A stretch of 64,000 bases of DNA from Owenia fusiformis. Lineage: Eukaryota > Annelida > Polychaeta > Sabellida > Oweniidae. Below the pieces are notes generated by a model that did not search any database, was not told where the DNA came from, and saw only the letters and a program-made list of their open reading frames with translations. A program made the translations under genes and the position numbers. Shown one piece after another: positions 10,528-33,315 of the stretch (within the stretch, counting starts at the first letter, position 1; each line of letters opens with the position of its first letter). The stretch lies in assembly GCA_903813345.2 (NCBI GenBank), contig CAIIXF020000005.1, positions 19,595,375 to 19,659,374 on the forward strand, given 5' to 3'.

Positions 10528-10708
10528 CCCCCCCCCCCCCCCCCCGTTGACGACATCGTTTGGCAAAGGTGCTCAAACTTTGGCCAAAGGTGTTTAAAAA
10601 ATGACCAAAGGTGTTCAAAATTTGGACAAAAGTGTTCAGATTTTGACTTACATGTCCAACATTTTGAAGTCACTCATATTAGGTGGTAGTCCCAAGTTGA
10701 CAGCCCTG

Positions 10709-11461
10709 CTAATGTGTCTAGCAGGGTTACCGACTTTCAAAGTTGGACATTTTCCCCTAATATAGTAGCAAATTGACATGATAGCCCCAGCCTCCTAAGT
10801 GTAAACTATACCGTTCTATATTAAAACATTATCTTTTTATCAAAAACCTACCAGAGACCAAGCACTTTTTGAATAATCGACTATTTTTTCAATATCAGAA
10901 TACCTGGAAGGCATAAAATCAAATCCTAGCCCTGCTAAGAATGTTACCAAGTCACCTGGCAACCCGGTTATCCAGTCACCCCAATTTTACACAAAACCTT
11001 TAATTCTCCTCTCAAGCTTAACCCTCTTCTAAATTATTTTTACATCTTTCTATCCTACTCTGGACTTAAAATTATAATAAATTGACTTACCAAATTCACA
11101 ATTCCCAGTTGATGTATCTGCCATACTGTACATAAGCATGTTCCAATAATCCAGTGTTTAACTGTTTAATTCAGATCTCTTTCTTCAAAATGTTAATAAT
11201 TTCTAATATTGTCTGTTAAACCTGTTTCCGCCAGTAACTTAAATCCCTTCTTTCATTGGATAGTGTAAAGTTTGGGTGAGTCTAATATTTCAAAAAGGGT
11301 ACACAGTGATTCAATGGACTGATCTGAAAGCTTATTCCCTAAGTGCTACTAACTGTATCTGTATGCAATATACACCACAAAAGTAACATTAACATCTTCA
11401 AATAGAATAATTTCCATTGGACAATTGATTATACAGTATACAAAAGGAAAATAACAAAAGC
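10709..11461. other. Non-coding stretch
   Basis: Sequence right of the nested elements. No exon or repeat recognised. Confidence 0.45.
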
Positions 11462-14400
11462 ATGACAGTTGGAGAAATCCTAGGTGCTGGAAATTTGAAG
11501 AAGATTCTAGGATTTATTTCCAATATGTTGATGATAGCAGGGGTAAGTTATTTTTATTAAGATAGTTTTAAATACTTTTTCAAAAATTACATTTAATTAA
11601 AGAAAATCCAACTAATCTTAAATATAAAAAGATATATTGAAGATTAGAATTAATGTGGATTATGTGAGCTTCCCCCTTAAACCAACTAGAACTTTTAAAC
11701 CAAGAATGAATCACAGCCCCTTCAATGAATGATATTGGTTTATTTAAAACTTATGAATTTGAAAATTTTAGATGAATAAATCACTGGCCCTTCAGAGGGG
11801 AATAATAGTGCAATGATGGTGGTCTTCCCTAACATGGACTCAACCACCAATGATAGGGTTAAATTACTGTTGCTGCAAAATGTTGATTATATAAAGCTAT
11901 TTATAATTTACATTATTTTTTGTAGGAACAAAGCCCTACATGCATACATAAAATATATTGATTGTGAAGAAGAGTCTGCTACCAACATATGGATAAAGGT
12001 GAGTAATTAATTCTAACATGTTTATTTGCCTTGTTTTCTTTAAAACAATTTTTCCTGGAATTTTGAAACAATATTCAACATTTTTCCCTTTCGTTTGGAG
12101 CCCACACCTTTTGTATTAAAGGATAGTACCTTGTGAAATTGACTCCTTACTTTTTATTCATTATAAGTTCTAGTTCAGTGTTCCATCTGTACTTTGTTGC
12201 ATTAGGCCATATGATGTAGATGAAGTTTTATGTCCTGCTTTAAAGTCCAAATTACACAATGGCATAAGGAAAACAAACATTAACACTTGTTTGCTGGGAA
12301 ATGTATATGATAAATTGCTTGAAAAGGGTATGGTATTCCTATTTGCAGTGATTTCAAATACACATTTAACTAATCATGTACATTGGTACATGTGGCATGC
12401 AGTATGTTCCAAAGATATTCATAGAAATAAAATGCTCAACTATTCAATTGATTATAATTAATCCAACCTTATTGATAATTAACAAATCAATTATATTTTA
12501 ATATCAATCTCAGTGAGGTAATTTCCAAAAATTTTAAAGCAGGTAATTTTATGATGAAGTAAATGGGTCTTCACATGCAGTATTACTCTGAACAGATTTC
12601 TCATTAAAATTCAGAGTATACCCTCACAAAAAGATAAAAACAGATGATTAAATAAAGGAAAAGGAAAGCAACAGAAATTAACGAAACAGAATAATTACTT
12701 ATAGTATGAACCTAAAAGTTAATTCATCACTTTTGTTTATTTTTTAGTGAATATTTGTTGAACATCTTTTAAGGGCAAATTCTTTGAAATTGAGATGCAT
12801 ATCTAATAACCACAAATTGCACAAGCATTTACACTGCCATATAATTTAATTTGATATCAACTACAATGTTTAACTCCTTGATATTATGACAAATTCCATC
12901 TGAAATTCACAAAACCACTTAGCGATTTCTTATATAATATAGCACAAACGAGATACTTATCCATTTCTATAGCATAACATCTTTACACAAAAGCTAGGCT
13001 TTTCAATAGGTTGAGATCACTCAGTTGTGAGCCATATAATAAAATCAACTTTTAGATTGAGTTTCATGATTTAAGTTTGGAGAAATCTGATGAAGTTGAA
13101 TTTGGTTATATTGCTTCAAATGTTCATAAAAATGTGAGCATTACAAAGAGAATGCTGTGTTTGGAAATAAATATATCACAAAAATATGTTTTTTTTAAAT
13201 AAATGGTTACATCATTTTTCATTAAAATTCTCCCAGATTCTCCTATTCTGAAGTCCAATAAACATGACAGTTACCACTTATAAATGGATCAAACTTTCCA
13301 ATGACTGATTTTGACATTATCTATTGTAACGAGTAGATCTAATAGAATGGACTGTTGGTACTGTCTCCTAAAATAAATAAAATACCACCCTTTATTTACC
13401 AGTGAAGTGATAGACCACTTCTTCAAAATGGGAATGTTAACCGTATAAAAACTAATTTGATTATGAATTTCTTTTTAATAAAATGTGTCAAATACAGAAT
13501 CCAGGCTAGTTTAACCTTGTTAGAATACAGCAGTTGAAGATGAATTGAAGATACATTGTGGACTATTGTGACTATTATTAAATTGAGAAAATACTTAGTT
13601 ACGCCCAAATTCTTGAGTACATACATGTCTCAGCTAAAATCCAGTTTTAGAGGAACATTTTTTATGTTATAATGTTAAAGCTTTAAAACAATGAAGCCAC
13701 TATGTATTTGGTTTATAACAAGATTCAAGGACACAGCATATTTATGCTTCCTTGCAAATGCTGATACCTAAGTTCTGGTACCAGGGACATGTCAAATTAA
13801 ACAACCTACTTAGGTGATGTGATCACCAACTTGTCAACACTAAACGTTTTCCATGACCTTAAATCATTAATCAGGAAATGTGAATTTGAATCAGGTCATT
13901 TATATTTTTAATAAAGGGAATATCTCAAACTTTTTAGAAAAGGAAGGATATTTCATATTGAAAAGGAAGCTTATTTAGATTAAACATATATGATACCACC
14001 CCTTTTAAAATATATCCCATGTTAGTTACATCCACACCTCTAGCATCTGATACACCGATACAAGTGGGTTAAATTTCAAAATGTTAATTTTTGCCCTCCC
14101 CAAGTAAAATGAACATTAACATTATGTAATGTTGTGATAAGGGGGAGAGGGTTATATCATATTAAGTAAGCTTTAGAGAACTGATTTATCTATTTCATTG
14201 CATGGAAACCAGTGTTTCCTAAGTGACATTTTTGTGGTTTTGAGAAAATGGGTTTAAAGTTGAATATGAACCATTTATGATACAAAGCTGATTTTATACT
14301 ATCTCATGTCATTGTAAGGTTTATGTATATGATTTCAAAACTATTATATTTGCAATGGTAAATGTAGTTTTTTCAGAAAGAAAATTGTGGCAGAAGATAT

Positions 14401-15593
14401 TTTAGCTGTTTTGCACGTTTTGACATTAATGTTGACTCATTGTATCAAACTGATCAATTCATTGATTTTGCAGTTTGGAAAATAAAACTTATTGCATCAT
14501 TGAATTCCCTTTCAAGTTTATAATGTTGAAGTTTTCAATCAACTGTTTTAAGTACGGAATTTCTCGAGCAGAATATATCCTTTATTGCACTTCAAATCAT
14601 TCAATAACTTACATCATTGTATGATCTGTAAAATGAAGCCCTCTGATTGGTCAGTTCTTGTGCTGTACCTATCTGTATTGCTACTGAGATTGTCCCCATT
14701 GATCATCTCCGTCGCAATACATAAAATATTGGTAACAAAGGGACAATCTCAGTAGCAATACAGAGGACCACACGATGAAAACGTTATTGAATAATTTGAA
14801 GTGCAATGCAGGATATATTCTGTCTCGATATCCTGTATTGGCACTCGGCTCCGTCTCTTGCCAATACAGAATTTCTCGAGCAGAATATATACTGTATTGG
14901 ACTTCAAATCATTCAATAACTTATAATATTATCATTTCATTATATTGTACCATCAAAAGAAATGGTACATTTTAGAGTGTGATACTCTGGTGCCATTTTC
15001 AATAGATCTTACTTTTAGTGTTATTGGACTTCAAAGAGAAGTGAAGGTTATCCGCAAATAATATATCCATTGCATGGGATAGGTTATTTTCTTTGGTATA
15101 ACAAAATATTTGAGCTAAAAAATAATTTGTGAAGTTTTCTAAATGTTTTTTCAATGAAAAATAGCATGCTCCCCTAAGCTGGACAAATCTTTGACCACCT
15201 GTGACTTACCAACCATATTTCATGACTACCAGCCTGATAAAGTCACAATGTTACATGACTTTAAATATCAAGTAGTTATTTCCTAAAATGACAGGGTTGC
15301 AGCTTTTTTTGACCACCCTGTACAGCAATATTACTTAATATTATTATATTACTTAAATAATATTATAGTTTTCTTTTGTTTAATTCCAGGTGATGTTTGA
15401 GACCAAAAAAACGGCGAGCGGTTTATGTTGGCTATTTCCAAAGCAACAACATGTATGCATGTCAACACAAGGATTGCCATTGCGCATGTTCATTTGTTGC
15501 ACAATACAACACAGAAAAAGCAAGCAGGATCAAATATTATTAATTAAGCCATTAGAGCCAAATACGACACCAATTTCGAAAAAGAAGCTTTAA
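11462..15593 (+). CDS. Candidate three-exon gene, function unknown
   Basis: Three segments join in phase with good splice sites. Exon 1, 11462-11542, starts at an ATG, encodes MTVGEILGAGNLKKILGFIS and a few more residues, and ends GG|GTAAGT. Exon 2, 11926-11998, follows TTTTTTGTAG and ends AAG|GTGAGT. Exon 3, 15390-15593, follows TTAATTCCAG and ends in TAA. The product would be about 118 residues with no recognised domain. After the stop the same frame continues with coding-like sequence (15594-15820) interrupted by one TGA. The locus could therefore be a decayed longer gene, or exon 3 could be chance. The phase agreement is seen; reality of the gene is inference. The 3.4-kb second intron holds only a palindromic repeat. 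Confidence 0.35.
11999..14557. other. AT-rich intron-like stretch
   Basis: Lies between candidate exons 2 and 3. No further exon, RNA gene or repeat was recognised until the inverted repeat at 14558. Confidence 0.4.
14558..14922. repeat. Nested inverted and direct repeat cluster
   Basis: An ATTTCTCGAGCAGAATATAT..TTCAATAACTT block of about 53 bp occurs at 14558-14610, again in direct orientation at 14870-14922, and partly inverted at 14783-14822. Between the outer copies is a perfect 24-bp inverted pair, CTGTATTGCTACTGAGATTG plus TCCC (14673-14696) and its complement (14740-14763). It looks like a small non-autonomous element or two nested ones; no target duplication was identified. Confidence 0.7.
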
Positions 15594-15890
15594 GATGAAA
15601 TTGGGGAAGATAGCATCTCTCTATATAGGAATGAACACTGTCACTGTTGAGTCAAAGCCAGTGATATGGTGGGATCAATTTATGTGGCAAACGTCAAAGC
15701 CATTGTAAATTCCTTGAAGATGAATCTGACAAAATGCGAAGATAGACTTGATGAATATGACCCTAATTTACTTCAGACTTTTTTTGAAATCGTTAGATTA
15801 GAACTTGGGCTAGTATAATGATGAAGCTAATAGATTATAATATAATTTGAAAGGGTGCATTTGAAAGAACTAGAGTATTACTCATATTTA

Positions 15891-17284
15891 CACGCCTAAC
15901 CATCGACAACGTACAGTGACAAAATATACCATTGCACACTTTATATTGTACAGTGTCACTAAAAACTGATGATGCAGGTGTGATGTAGGTTTTCAAAAAT
16001 TAATTTTGGGAATACTTGAAAGATTTCAATTTCATCTTCAACTTTTAGCTTTCTGATTACATTAAAAGATTTAAAAGCAATGCTTGATTTTTTCCTAGTT
16101 AGTCTATCAACAAAAATTGATCGGTTGGAAAATGTTGGGTTTTTCACATTTCCTTTGATCATTTTTTCTCCTGTCGCCTAAGAGTGTCATTTATTTTTAT
16201 GAGAATATGTTTCTCTAAACTACACAATTTAAGATGAGTGAAGATTTGATAAATATTATGTATTGGGTGTAATTTGAATAAAAAATCAGAAGAGTAGTTG
16301 TCAACTCCACTGAAGGGTGTCAGTGTAAATGAAATTCACGAGATGTTATATTGAACAATGCAATAATTAAACAAGTTATGTTTAAGGAACATGTTCAATT
16401 ATCCCTAATACAGATGTTCTAAAGTTAAGGTAAATTTGATTTTTAAATTTTGTTGAATGTTATTTCATTTTATAAAAGTGTTGGTGTGGTGATTAATATG
16501 TGACCATGGGGTGTTAGCCTCTTACCCCTTGATCACTTGACATCTGTACTTTAACGTAATAAGAAACACTTTTATGAATTTTAATTATCTTAAGAAGTTG
16601 ATAGAGAGATTTATACTAGCTAGTCAAAGATGACTTTTTAAAATCCTCTTTATGCTATATCTGGAAAGTGTTGAGGTTCGATACTATGGTTCAATCAAGT
16701 TTAAGTAACACTGTGTTTCAGTTTTAAATCAATCTGATCCCCCTGCCCATTAGTGTTATTAAAAATGTGTTGTCAGGGTTAACTGTGAATTCAGATATGT
16801 AAGTTCGTTGGGACAACGTACATCAAGATGACAAGGCACATTTGTAATTTTTTGATTTTTATTATTTTAACTAAAACATGAATATTTATTAAATTTTCAA
16901 CCGACCTTAATTGTGTAACTTAAGGAAACATATTCTCATAAAAATAATTGACACTCTTAGGCGACAGGGGGAAAAATGACCAAAGTAAATGTGAAAAACC
17001 CAACATTTTCCAACCGATCATTGTTTGTGGTTAGATTAACTATGGAAAAAATCGAGCACTGCTCGAAAATCTTTTAACGTAATCAGAAGGCTAATGGTTT
17101 TCCTAATCGAATACACACAAAATTAAACATGAAATTCTTTATGCATTCCTCAGATTAATTTTTAAAACCTACATCACACCTACATCATATCTTTTGCTTC
17201 ATATCAGTTAGAATAGTGACACTGTACATCAAAAGTCTACGGGGGGTATATTTTGTCACTGTACTTTGTCGATGATCAGGTGTG
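15891..17284. mobile_element. Fold-back element, family B, full length
   Basis: A 1,394-bp element with long inverted ends beginning CACGCCTAACCATCGACAAC (left, 15891) and the matching complement ending CAGGTGTG (17284). ATTTA direct repeats flank it (15886-15890 and 17285-17289). The inner part of each arm carries a conserved block with the motif CGCCTAAGAGTGTC (about 16176) or its complement (about 16954). No transposase frame was seen. A second, left-truncated copy lies at about 59072-60329 with its centre in the opposite orientation. Confidence 0.8.
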
Positions 17285-17647
17285 ATTTAAAATAAAAAAG
17301 TTAAAATGATCAATCTTCTGCCTGTTGTACCATCAGTTACAGTATCTTCTAATGAAGTATTTTCTGTAATGCTAAAGATTACTTGATCTGTACGTGATGA
17401 ACTACTTTTTAAAAATATCTTGTCATAAAATCTAAAATTGTACTTATATAGAATTGCAATTAAAACATTATATAAGACATGTTAATTGTAATCCGATGAA
17501 AATTTCTGTTGCCAAACTTATGAATGGAAGCGAAATTGCTTTTAACACACAAATGTTGACTTAATGAATTTGAATTCAAACATCAATTTCGATTAAAAAA
17601 CAGAAGTGAAAACTATAATTTCTGAATCCTTTGTCAGTTTACTAGAA

Positions 17648-18173
17648 TGTCTGAATTCAGACACCTTATTTCAGTTTTATAGATTGTTGTCTGAATTCAG
17701 GCACCTCATCCAAGCTTAGCAAGTTGTCTGAATTCAGACACTATATTTCAGTTTTATAGATTGTTGTCTGAATTCAGGCACCTCATTCAAGCTTAGTAAA
17801 GTGTCTGAATTCAGACACCATATTTCAGTTTTATAGATTGTTGTCTGAAATCAGGCACCTCATCCAAGCTTAGCAAAGTGTCTGAATTCAGACACCATAT
17901 TTCAGTTTTATAGATTGTTGTCTGAAATCAGGCACCTCATCCAAGCTTAGCGAGTTGTCTGAATTCAGACACCATATTTCAGTTTTATGGAATGTTGTCT
18001 GAATTCAGGCACCTCATCCAAGCTTAGCAAAGTGTCTGAATTCAGACACCTTATTTTAGTTTAAGAGAATCTTGTCTTTCTAAATTAAAAATGTGTGGGC
18101 ATGTCTGAATTCAGACACATATTTTCCCATACTAAGAGTTGCATAGAGTAAAACATCTGCCTGAATTCAGACA
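17648..18173. repeat. Palindrome array 2 (77-bp higher-order unit, 13 copies)
   Basis: Thirteen copies of TGTCTGAATTCAGACA or close variants start at 17648, 17688, 17725, 17765, 17802, 17842, 17879, 17919, 17956, 17996, 18033, 18102 and 18158. Spacing alternates 40 and 37 bp for the first ten intervals, giving a 77-bp tandem unit with two palindromes: one perfect (..CAGACACC) and one variant (..CAGGCACC). Spacers are conserved (TTTCAGTTTTATAGATTG and TCATCCAAGCTTAGCA types). The palindrome core is the same as in array 1, about 15.5 kb away, but the spacers differ. Confidence 0.92.
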
Positions 18174-19365
18174 CTTCATTTATCTACACAAAAAGCTTGT
18201 AAATATGTTGCTGATGTCTGTACATAACATAGATATACAGTACCTAGAAATATATATCTTTATTTTTATACTTTGCTGGTTGTTTATAATCTTTTCTCAT
18301 ACAAAAAACTTCTCCAACACCTAAAGAATACATTAATTGTCAAATATATTTCTTAATTTATATTAATAATTCAAACTTTTGTCACCTATGGAATTGCCAA
18401 ACTACACTGGAACCTGTTTATAACTATCAGATACATAAGGGTAATATGAAAAGTGAACCACTAAAACTGATGCATATTCAAGTTTAAGGGAATTTTGTAA
18501 TACCCTGCCATGTTAATTCCCCCAAATCAGCCACCTGGTGGCGAAACTGGTAACTACCTACGCGCATCTGAGTAATTCTGATTTGTGAGGTTCTCTCAAA
18601 CAATTGAAAAGGTGACATGCCCATTTTTAATTCTTATGAATTTCATTAAGTATTTTAAAACTTCAATATATTTGACCAAATATCGCAATCCATTTCTTTC
18701 CTAAGAAAATAAAATCAGGATTGTGAGGGAAACATTACTTTCGAAAAAACGGTTTAGAGAATGTTGCATTCTCTATCCACTCTAGTGCCTTTAATGTGCC
18801 TATGACAAACGTGTTGAAATCAAAAAATAACATTAAGTGTTTAAATGGGTAGTCAAATTCAAGTGGAAGGATGGCAGGGAACACTTTCAATGTATGAGCC
18901 AACAATAACAGCTAATGTTTTTCAACAAATGGAACATATTTTATTTGGACAAAAGCGGCAATTTTTCATCAAATGATGATTAACATTACATACAATTTCA
19001 TTCTTTAAATATTCCATAATTCTCAAATATTGTGTTTTAGCTTTGCAGCCAATTTCTCTGCTTCAGTTTAGATTCTATATTTTGTCAATCTATGGCATGA
19101 ATAACAATTCTTGGCAATAATAAATCATTTCATAATTCATAATTTCTCAAGCACTTTAATGTCAGATACACTTAACTGTACAATAAAAAATATCACTAAA
19201 TTCTTGAAAATAGAAAGAGTAACACCCCTTGGATCTCAAGTTGACTCTTCCTTATAAATATTCATCACATTCATATATATTAAAATCAATATCAGCTTTA
19301 AACATTATATGGTAACTACACTAAAAATTAGAGTCCATTTCATTCAATTAGGGTTGGGAATCTGC
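18174..19365. other. Intergenic, 3' side of the R3HCC1L-like gene
   Basis: No exon recognised. It contains a CTCF-like motif at 18530-18543. Otherwise it is AT-rich unique-looking sequence. Confidence 0.45.
18530..18543 (-). promoter_or_regulatory. CTCF-core-like motif
   Basis: On the minus strand CCACCAGGTGGC fits the 12-base CTCF core CCACYAGRKGGC at every position. It sits between palindrome array 2 and the 3' end of the R3HCC1L-like gene. A single match in 64 kb of mostly AT-rich DNA can occur by chance; function is inference. Confidence 0.35.
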
Positions 19366-19371
19366 TTTATT
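19366..19371 (-). terminator. Likely polyadenylation signal of the R3HCC1L-like gene
   Basis: On the minus strand this reads AATAAA, about 300 bases after the TAG stop at 19671-19673. It is the clearest candidate downstream of the last exon. Confidence 0.4.
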
Positions 19372-19670
19372 CACACTAAAATGTATCTTGGCATCTATAG
19401 ATTGCCTTCATGCCAAATGTGATTCAATACTTTTTCACTCACAGTAATAAATAAAGCTTTAGATCTATACAAAATCTAAGCCATTTCCCAAGGCAAACTT
19501 TGTACCAGACAAAGTGACTAAATTGCAGATATATAATATATGATACAGTCAATTCATAAAAGTTGCAACATTGGATTAACAGGATGTCGGAAACTTGCAA
19601 TATGTGTTGCACTATGTTTTGCAACAACTACATTGAACTGCATTGAAAAATTCATATGTCCAAGGGATAA

Positions 19671-29951
<10,281 letters not shown>

Positions 29952-30300
29952 TTTTCAACTTTCAGTTTCGAAACTTTTAATTTCATGCATCTTTTTGCGT
30001 ATAGCAGACGTTATAGGCTGTCTTTCGTTAAAAATAACATACGGGATTGAACCTAAGGAAACAAAGAACTCTAGGAACTACCAATTTTTAACAGTGGACG
30101 TGTCTTGGGGAAGAAATCGACTCTGGAGGTAATAATTTGGCGGCAAAATTTTTCGGTACTTTACATATTCTTCAGATTTCTCAGAAACTAGTGGATGGAA
30201 TTCTACCATTTTGGGTAACTTTACTCTGCAGAGTTGTTTGAACCAGCATGTCGATTATTGAAAGGATTCCTGATTACCTGATTACCAATGGTTCTGGAAA
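29952..30300 (-). promoter_or_regulatory. Putative promoter of the R3HCC1L-like gene
   Basis: Upstream of the ATG at 29951 and before the LINE 3' end. Richer in CG dinucleotides than its surroundings. It contains the E2F-like palindrome TTTGGCGGCAAAA at about 30136. No TATA box at a convincing distance. The LINE inserted about 350 bases upstream of the start codon, so the upstream regulatory region may have been interrupted. Confidence 0.4.
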
Positions 30301-30360
30301 GAGGATAGTCCTATTTAATCCAGATCGTGTTTTTGTTTCACATTACTAGTATGAAACAAT

Positions 30361-33168
30361 CTAATCAACGAGAAAGCGCTCCCCCTGTGGGCCCTGTGTT
30401 TCATCGGTCATCATTGTTCTATACATGAACATCTCATCCTTCAGGAAGCTGTCAATCTCTCTCTTGAACTGGTTTGTAGTTTCACAATCAATTATATGTT
30501 GGGGTAGTGCATTCCAGCTTTGTGCTATTCTGTTTCCAAAGCAATTTTTGCGTAGGTTAAGTCTGCTGTGCCTATGCTGTAGTTTTGTTGTGTGGCCTCT
30601 TGTTCTTGTATTGGTCGAGATCTTTGCAATGTCGTTAATGTTTAATCTGTCTAGTCCCTTAGCGATTTTGAACATCAGTATGAGGTCCCCTCGTTTTCTA
30701 CGATACTGGAGTGATGGAATCCTCAGTGCTCTCATACGTTGCTCGTAGCTCAAGTTTTTTAAACTAGGGACAAGTTTGGTTGCTCTCCTTTGTACTTTCT
30801 CTATCATATCCTGATCGAGGGCATATCCTGGTCCCCATGCGCTATTGGCATACTCTAGGTGTGGCCTTACAAGTGCTTTATACAGTAGGGGAAGTGTTGT
30901 TTCATCTATATATTTAAATGTTCTTTTTATTAGACCTACCATCCTGTTGGCCTTGGATGATGTTAATCTTGTATGTTCGTGGAATTTCAATTTATTGTCT
31001 ATATTGAGGCCTAGGTCCTTCTCAGTTTCTGTGTCTTGAAGAACTGTATTGTTCATTACATATTGTTTATTCACATTTTTAGTTCCCATGTGCATGGTTT
31101 TACATTTGGAGGAGTTGAATGGTAGTTGCCACTTCTGGGACCATTGATCTAAGGCATCAATATCTCTTTGCATTTGGTTTCTTTGCTCAGATGTTCCGAC
31201 TTTCCCAACAAGTTTTGTGTCGTCAGCATACATAAATATTTTATTTACAGTCTCTTTTGGCATGTCGTTAATAAATATGGCGAATAGGGATGGCCCAAGG
31301 CAGGTCCCTTGAGGTATACCAGACTTTACAGGTGTCCATGGTGATGTATCATTGTTTACTGTTACCCTTTGGAGCCTTCCTGTTAGGAACGAAGTTATCC
31401 ATCTGTGGACATTTCCCTGTATGCCATATGCCTCCAGTTTGTGTAGTAACCTTGCGTGGGGCACGGAATCAAACGCTTTACTAAAATCTGTGTAAATGCT
31501 ATCTACCGGTTCCTCTTCGTCTAGTATTCCTGTGATTGTTTCCAAGTAGGATAAAAGTTGCAACACGGTGGATCTGCCAGGGACAAATCCGAACTGGTCT
31601 TCAGTGAGTAAGTCGTTATCTTGGAGGTGCTTAACTACAGCGTCACAAACGATCCTTTCTATAATCTTGACTACAATTGATGTTAAGCTTACTGGTCTAT
31701 AATTAGCTGGAATCTTCATTGCTTCCGATTTTCGAAGTCCATTTTTGGCACTGTTGGTTTTGAAGATTGGAGTTATGTTGGCATTTTTCCAGCCTTGTGG
31801 AATCTCCCCAGTTTGGAGTGACATCTTATATAGTAGTGTAAGTGGGGTTGCTATGATTTTAGCTGTCTCTTTTAGTGGGCGGGGATGGAAGCCATCAGGT
31901 CCCGGTGACTTATTGACATTTAAATTCAACAGTTTATCGGTTACTTGATTTATTTCAACATCCTGTAGGGCTGATGTATAATTTTGTTTTTCAAGTTTGG
32001 GAATGTCATTTAATAGTTCATCAGTGAATACACTTGCGAATTGTTGGTTGAGAGCTGTTGCTTTCTCCTTGTCAGTTGAGGCTAATCTGTTGTCACTGGT
32101 TATCAATTCACTGATATCTTCTTTATTTTGCCTTTTGGACTGAGTGTATTGCCAAAACTTCTTATTGTTTTTCTTCACATTCTTAGCAATGTCTTTCTCA
32201 TATTCATAGCTCAAATTTCGGGTGTATTCACGTAGGTCGTTTCTACAGTCATTATATTTCTTAAGATTCATCTGGGTTTTTGTTTCCTTATATCTTTTCC
32301 AGTACCTATATTTCTTTTTGCTCATTTTTATCACTGTTTTATTGATCCATTTCTCCTTCCTTTTATCCTTCCTTCTTTTAGTTGACTTAGGCACACATTC
32401 CTTCAAGATGCTGTTATATTTCTCAGAGAAGTATGTCCATGCTTCTTCTACAGTTTTGTTTACAAATTGTGCTTCCCAGTCTACTTTTCCAAGCTCAGCA
32501 TTCATTTTCTCGTAATTCCCCTTGTTGTATATAAATTTTGGTTTGTAGTGTTGTTGTTTAATATGTACAGGACATTCAGTTGTTATTTGTAAACACACAT
32601 GATCACTTAAGCCCAAGCTTGGCAAATGTTCAAAGTTTTCAATAAGTTCGTCCTTAGATGTGATGATCAAGTCACATATACTAGGTTGGTCAGTTCCTCT
32701 ATAGCGTGTCGGTTCTGTGACATGTTGATTAAGAAAATTATCTTCGATACATGTTACAAGATTATGCGATGGGTGATTCACACTGTCAGTTGATTCCATT
32801 AGGGTCCAATCTATTTTTGAGTAGTTGAAATCTCCAACCACTATCATGTTATTGTTCAATTTACATGCATCTTCTAATTGTTTGTGAAGTTTAAGACTCT
32901 TTACAAGTGTGGAGTTAGGGCTCCTGTATATACATCCTAAGAGTAGGCTATTTGCCCCATTTCCATTTATGGATAACCATTTACTTTCATTGAAGTCTCC
33001 AAACTGCTCTTCTTTGAAATCCACACCAGACTTTATGTAGACAATTATTCCTCTCATGTCAGTTTGATCAACATTATCAAAGTTGCTAAGTGTTTTGTAA
33101 TTATCTAGTTTAAAAATTTCCTCACCAATGATATCACTCCTTAGTTTGGGTAACACCTCAGTAATCAT
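30361..33168 (-). pseudogene. LINE ORF2: endonuclease-reverse transcriptase (CR1/Jockey-like), 5' end broken by TGA
   Basis: A 935-residue open frame from the first internal ATG. Visible parts: apurinic-type endonuclease (MITEVLP, GCIYRSPNS, VVGDFNYSKIDW, LGLSDHVCLQ), reverse transcriptase (NYRPVSLTSIVVKIIER, QFGFVPGRST, DFSKAFDSVPH, GIPQGTCLGPSLF, catalytic YADD), and a C-terminal RRATKLVPSL..YRRKRGDLI region. The endonuclease's first strand (SILYTNADTLTNKREEL), which carries the catalytic Asn, lies upstream in the same frame but is cut off by TGA at 33196-33198. No ATG lies between that TGA and the ORF1 stop. As it stands the copy cannot make a full endonuclease. It is otherwise well preserved, so it is a fairly young insertion. 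Confidence 0.85.
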
Positions 33169-33315
33169 AATAACATCTGGGTTGTGATGCTCTACTCATA
33201 GTTGTAATTCTTCCCTTTTATTAGTCAGAGTGTCTGCATTGGTATATAAAATGCTTAAATTATTGTCCTTTGTTGAATTTCCATTCTTATTCTGAGAGGC
33301 TTGATGTTGTGATTG

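Larger units (their letters stand above)
5083..10708. mobile_element. Small DNA element split by the LTR retrotransposon
   Basis: Inverted ends CAGGCCTGTCAACT (5083-5096) and AGTTGACAGCCCTG (10695-10708) are flanked by a perfect 6-bp direct repeat, CTAATG (5077-5082 and 10709-10714). Without the nested LTR element the host element is about 460 bp. The left part contains inverted GTCACGCAAATACGC-type segments and ends in a C tract. The right part begins with C18, followed by a short tandem repeat based on AAAGGTGTTCAAA (about 10563-10650). No transposase is present. Confidence 0.7.
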
